8,780 nt of DNA from an uncultured Verrucomicrobiota bacterium (GTDB taxonomy: Bacteria > Verrucomicrobiota > Kiritimatiellia > RFP12 > UBA1067): NCBI GenBank assembly GCA_946615275.1, contig CAMOHV010000034.1, forward strand, positions 1 through 8,780. The letters are read 5' to 3'. Shown in pieces: positions 6,179 to 8,780 of the stretch. Position numbers and translations under genes: made by a program. The number at the start of each line of letters is the position of its first letter. The stretch's first letter is position 1. The notes beneath the pieces were generated by a model. That model made no database searches. It worked only from the letters and a program-made list of their open reading frames with translations, and had not been told where the DNA came from.

Positions 6179-6434
6179 TCTCGATACCATACTCTTGAAA
6201 ACGATGGTCGCCAGTGACAACGACACAATCAGTCAAGAGTGCAGTTGCGATTATGAACCGATCGGCAGGGTCCTTGTGAATCTCCGGCAACGCCGACGCC
6301 CGAAGCATGACGGCGTTGTCAAGCGGCAATTCCTTGCAAAATCCGGCAAAGCCTGGCAATGGTCCCAATTTTGAAATGAGGATAGGCGTGGGTGGATCGT
6401 TGAAGACCTGACACGGGATTCCTATCTCCACCTT
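6168..6434 (-). pseudogene. C-terminal remnant of a VapC/PIN-domain toxin
   Basis: The minus-strand frame from about 6434 to TAA at 6168 encodes roughly 88 residues. The hallmark is ALPEIHKDPADRFIIATALL followed by VVVTGDHRFQEYGIETIE, matching the PIN nuclease end of VapC toxins (H.DP.DR.IIA.A, VT.D..F..YG). The D of DPADR and the D of TGD are conserved acidic positions. The first 40-45 residues, including the catalytic N-terminal Asp of LLLDTH, are missing: the frame runs instead into an out-of-frame reading of the acyltransferase gene. VEIGIP at its start may correspond to the family's WEIAIK. No antitoxin gene is nearby. Base composition is lower in GC than the acyltransferase, supporting foreign origin followed by deletion. 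Confidence 0.7.
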
Positions 6435-7234
6435 CTGTGCACCCATAGGTACTGCTCGGGATACTGGCGGATCGCCTCGCCAAGGCGATCGTTGAGGAGC
6501 TGGGCGCACGCGGCCACGTCGTCGCCCTTCTTGAACGTGAGCGGCTCGCCGCCCACGAGCCTGTAACGGAACGGCGCGATCCTCACGAAACTGCCCACCA
6601 CGACGACGCGCCCCGTCCTCACGGCGAGGCGCGCGGCCGACGTGAACGTCTTCGCGGGGCGCCCCAGGAACGTGAGCGGAAGGCCCTTCGCCGTGTGCTG
6701 GTCCATGAGGATCGTCATCGCGGCGTTCTCGTCCGCCCACTGCCTGAGGGCCGCCGTCGTGAAGCCGTGGTTCTTGTCGATGATCGTGACGGGCCCGCGG
6801 AAGTGGTGCTTCTTCATCCACCGGGCCACGAAGCGGTTGTTCATCACGCGGGCGATGGCGATCATAGGGCGCGCGAAGGATAGGAGGTTCGTCGCGGCCT
6901 CCCACACGCCATGGTGCGCGCTCACGAGGATGATCGGGCGGTCCGTGTCGTCGAGAAGCGCCCGCACGGCGTCAGGATGCCCGCCCGAGACGTCAAGATG
7001 CTCGCGCCAGTTATCCTTCGTTATCACGTGCGGGACGCAGAGCGCCTCGCAGATGTGCCCCACGAGATGCCCCCAGCTCGCCTTGGCGATGCGGTGTGCC
7101 TCCTTGGGGTCATCGGTGATCCCGGCCTTGAGGATGTTGTCGACCGCTATGCGCCGCCGCTTCCTGAAAAGCGGAAAGAGGGCGCGCGCGAACGCGGCCC
7201 CCCAGTCGTACGCATGGCGGTCTATGAACTGCAT
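6422..7234 (-). CDS. Lysophospholipid/lipid A-type acyltransferase (LpxL/HtrB family)
   Basis: The protein is about 270 residues, slightly shorter than the usual 290-310 for the family. The catalytic HxxxxE motif is at H108-E113 (SAHHGVWEAA, numbered from the alternative GTG at 7237), equivalent to the HFGNWE of lipid A late acyltransferases. Further family marks are MDQHTAKGLP with FLGRPAKTF (about 178-198), TSAARLAVRTG, and the terminal QYPEQYLWVHRRWR. A basic stretch (FRKRRRIAVDN, about 24-34) replaces a clear transmembrane helix, so it is probably peripheral on the inner membrane, moving an acyl chain onto a lipid A or similar lipid precursor. The ATG at 7234 shares one base with the asd stop (TGATG), a sign of coupled translation. 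The 3' end overlaps the VapC remnant. The exact lipid substrate cannot be told. Confidence 0.85.
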   Translation of the reverse strand: MQFIDRHAYDWGAAFARALFPLFRKRRRIAVDNILKAGITDDPKEAHRIAKASWGHLVGHICEALCVPHVITKDNWREHLDVSGGHPDAVRALLDDTDRPIILVSAHHGVWEAATNLLSFARPMIAIARVMNNRFVARWMKKHHFRGPVTIIDKNHGFTTAALRQWADENAAMTILMDQHTAKGLPLTFLGRPAKTFTSAARLAVRTGRVVVVGSFVRIAPFRYRLVGGEPLTFKKGDDVAACAQLLNDRLGEAIRQYPEQYLWVHRRWR

Positions 7235-8247
7235 CACACAAGGCCGCGCTTGATGAGATGCTCGGCGATCTCGACGGCGTTCAGCGCGGCGCCGCGCAGC
7301 AGCTGGTCGCCGGAGACGAAGATGTCGAGGCCCTTCTTGTCGTTGCGGCTGATGTCCTGGCGGATGCGCCCGGCGAGGACGTCGTACTTGTCCGTCGCGT
7401 CGAGCGGCATCGGATAGCCGCCGTTGAGCGGGTCGTCCACCACCTTCACGCCCTCGGCGGCGTTAAGTATCTCGCGCGCCTCCTCGGGCGTGATGTCCTC
7501 CTCGAACTCGAGGTTGAGGGACTCGGAGTGCGCGCGGGCGATCGGCACGCGCACGCATGTGCAGCTCACCATGAGCTCGGGGGCGTGGAGCATCTTGCGC
7601 GCCTCGTTGCGCATCTTGAGCTCCTCGAGCGTGTACCAGTTCGTCTCGTCGAACTTGTCGATGTGCGGGATCAGGTTGTAGGTGAGCTGGTGCTGGAAAG
7701 CCTTCACGGTAAGGGGGCGGCCCTCTGCGTACTCGTGGATCTGCTGCTCGAGCTCTGCGAGGCCGGGCGCGCCGGCGCCCGACGCCGCCTGGTACGTGCT
7801 CGCCACGAGGCGCTTCAGCTTCTTCGCGCGGTGGAGCGGGGCCACCGCCTCGAGCATGATTGCCGTGGTGCAGTTGGGGTTCGCTATCACGCCCTTGTTC
7901 CAGTCGAGGTCCTCGGCGTTCACCTGCGGCACCACGAGCGGGACATCGGGGTCCTGGCGGAACGCGCGCGAGTTGTCGATCATCTTCGCGCCGGCCTTCA
8001 CCACCGCGTCGCGGAGCTGGATGGCGACGTCGGTCTTTCCCGCGAAGAGGACGATGTCCATTCCGGCGAAGGAGTCCTCGCCGGCCTTGAGGACGTGGTA
8101 CGTCTCGCCGTTGATCACCTCGTCGCGCTCGCGCGAGGCGAACACCTGCACCTTCCCGCACGGGAAGCTGCGGTCTTTCAGGACCTTGAGCATCTCGGCG
8201 CCCACCGCGCCGACGCCCACGAGGCCCACATTGTATGTTTTGCTCAT
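7234..8247 (-). CDS. asd: Aspartate-semialdehyde dehydrogenase
   Basis: This enzyme reduces beta-aspartyl phosphate with NADPH to aspartate semialdehyde, the branch point toward diaminopimelate/lysine and threonine/methionine; in the cytoplasm it also supplies peptidoglycan. The 337-residue product has the nucleotide-binding VGLVGVGAVGAEML (7-20), the catalytic cysteine C126 in NPNCTT, STYQAASGAG (150-159) with Q153, VRVPIARAHSES with H240, and the closing GDQLLRGAALNAVEIAE. Length and motif order are normal. The ATG at 8247 is preferred over the longer upstream frame because it begins directly before the Rossmann fold, has AGAAGG (8254-8259) 6 nt upstream, and lies about 35 nt downstream of a promoter. 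It is first in a two-gene unit with the acyltransferase. Confidence 0.97.
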   Translation of the reverse strand: MSKTYNVGLVGVGAVGAEMLKVLKDRSFPCGKVQVFASRERDEVINGETYHVLKAGEDSFAGMDIVLFAGKTDVAIQLRDAVVKAGAKMIDNSRAFRQDPDVPLVVPQVNAEDLDWNKGVIANPNCTTAIMLEAVAPLHRAKKLKRLVASTYQAASGAGAPGLAELEQQIHEYAEGRPLTVKAFQHQLTYNLIPHIDKFDETNWYTLEELKMRNEARKMLHAPELMVSCTCVRVPIARAHSESLNLEFEEDITPEEAREILNAAEGVKVVDDPLNGGYPMPLDATDKYDVLAGRIRQDISRNDKKGLDIFVSGDQLLRGAALNAVEIAEHLIKRGLV

Positions 8248-8288
8248 GTTATGCCTTCTCTTGTCTATTTCCCCTTTGGGGAGGTAAT

Positions 8289-8317
8289 ATTCTACCAAAT
8301 TACGGCAGAATGGTAAA
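8289..8317 (-). promoter_or_regulatory. sigma70-like promoter of asd
   Basis: On the minus strand TTTACC (8312-8317) and TAGAAT (8289-8294) are 17 bp apart, and TGG directly before the -10 fits an extended -10 element. Transcription would begin near 8282, giving a leader of about 35 nt. That leader holds the ribosome binding site AGAAGG and, at its start, a small CCCC/TTT/GGGG hairpin (8271-8281). Confidence 0.65.
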
Positions 8318-8335
8318 GCGCGTAAATCCTTTGGA

Positions 8336-8364
8336 TTGCACTCCGCCATGAGTTCTGCTATACT
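8336..8364 (+). promoter_or_regulatory. sigma70-like extended -10 promoter of the Tat-substrate gene
   Basis: TTGCAC (8336-8341) and TATACT (8359-8364) are separated by 17 bp, with TG at 8356-8357 placed as in an extended -10. The predicted start, near 8371, is one base before the ATG at 8372, so the mRNA would be leaderless. It is divergent from, and about 20 bp away from, the asd promoter. Confidence 0.6.
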
Positions 8365-8371
8365 CTACAGC

Positions 8372-8780
8372 ATGCAAAGAAGAACGTTCATAAAGGCCGC
8401 CGCAGCCGCGGCGCTGGGCAGCGGGATGCCCGCCCTGGAATCCGCGCCCGGCCCGGACAATGCGCCCCGGCGCATAACGATAGCGGAAGGACGCTGCGAT
8501 CTCGAGCTCATGCGGCGGAAAGGCGCTTTCGGGTTCAAGGGGCACTCCACCGCGAATCCCCTCGGGTCGTGGCACGTGGCGTCGATGCTGCGCTCAACGT
8601 CCGGGAAACACGGAATCGGCCTCGCTAACGAAGGATGCATGTGGAGCGATGCGGCCGTCACGCTCGCGAACGGCGGCAATTCGGTGAACGCCATGATGTA
8701 CGTCATTACGCGCCGCGCGCTGAAGCTGGCCGAAGGCAAGTCCTTCACAACGCCGCCAGAGCTCCTGGACCAGATATATC
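8372..8780 (+). CDS. Partial Tat-exported protein, enolase-superfamily-like N-terminus
   Basis: Only the first 136 codons are in the window. Residues 1-25 are a twin-arginine signal (RRTFIK at 3-8, then an Ala-rich stretch and GSGMPALESA), so the folded protein is exported. The following part, with HGIGLANEG, CMWSDAAVTLANGGN and a helical YVITRRALKLAEG, resembles by eye the N-terminal capping region of mandelate racemase/muconate-lactonizing-type enolase-superfamily proteins found in environmental bacteria; the catalytic barrel lies beyond the window, so this cannot be confirmed. An in-frame ATG at 8348 would add eight residues, but it lies within the predicted promoter, so 8372 is preferred. 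No ribosome binding site is seen before 8372. Confidence 0.7.
   Translation, partial: MQRRTFIKAAAAAALGSGMPALESAPGPDNAPRRITIAEGRCDLELMRRKGAFGFKGHSTANPLGSWHVASMLRSTSGKHGIGLANEGCMWSDAAVTLANGGNSVNAMMYVITRRALKLAEGKSFTTPPELLDQIY

Noticed and set aside
6168..6434. Functional VapBC toxin-antitoxin system
   Set aside because: The toxin lacks its N-terminal third with the first catalytic Asp, has no start signal, and no antitoxin frame is adjacent.
6168..6905. A 245-codon minus-strand ORF as one protein
   Set aside because: Its first two thirds are an out-of-frame shadow of the acyltransferase. Only the last 88 or so residues are meaningful, as the VapC remnant.
7258..8316. A 352-codon plus-strand frame opposite asd
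   Set aside because: It is a shadow of asd, rich in Val/Leu/Arg/His repeats with no recognisable domain.
8248..8349. N-terminal extension of asd upstream to 8349
   Set aside because: The extra 34 residues have no relation to the family, include the predicted promoter and ribosome binding site, and precede an ideal start at 8247.

Overview
The window is a GC-rich chromosomal segment from an uncultured-looking bacterium. An LpxL/HtrB-type acyltransferase, a TonB/TolA-like anchored protein, signal peptides and a Tat substrate all suggest a diderm (Gram-negative) cell. The VWA/TPR proteins, the Tat enolase-like protein and the repeat plus GIY-YIG arrangement make me think of the PVC group (Kiritimatiellota, Verrucomicrobiota or Lentisphaerota). 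That is an impression from family resemblance and is not demonstrated by any marker here.

Region 1 (1-5202, minus strand) is one tightly packed operon read right to left. It encodes a large secreted TPR protein, a VWA protein with a TonB/TolA-like N-terminal anchor, a secreted protein with a cysteine-free thioredoxin-like N-terminal part, and a truncated-by-window paralog of that protein's C-terminal domain. All three junctions overlap (23, about 20 and 4 bp), so the products are probably made together and probably form one envelope assembly. I do not recognise a named system for this set.

Region 2 (5203-5631) holds divergent promoters and a complete one-piece tmRNA gene (ssrA), with a fully paired acceptor stem, a T-arm, an encoded CCA and a tag ORF ending LAA.

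Region 3 (5627-6434) is an accessory patch at the ssrA 3' end. It contains a perfect 23-bp inverted repeat that includes the last bases of tmRNA, a second hairpin, a short tandem repeat, a small GIY-YIG nuclease gene of lower GC, a C-terminal remnant of a four-helix-bundle (23S rRNA IVP-like) protein, and a C-terminal remnant of a VapC/PIN toxin. It looks like an insertion hotspot with several layers of arrival and decay, and is the most interesting stretch structurally.

Region 4 (6422-8317, minus strand) is a two-gene unit, asd (aspartate-semialdehyde dehydrogenase) followed by a lipid A-type acyltransferase, coupled by a TGATG stop/start overlap and driven by a good sigma70-like promoter.

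Region 5 (8336-8780, plus strand) is a divergent promoter and the start of a Tat-exported protein that resembles the N-terminal part of enolase-superfamily (mandelate racemase-like) proteins; it runs off the window.
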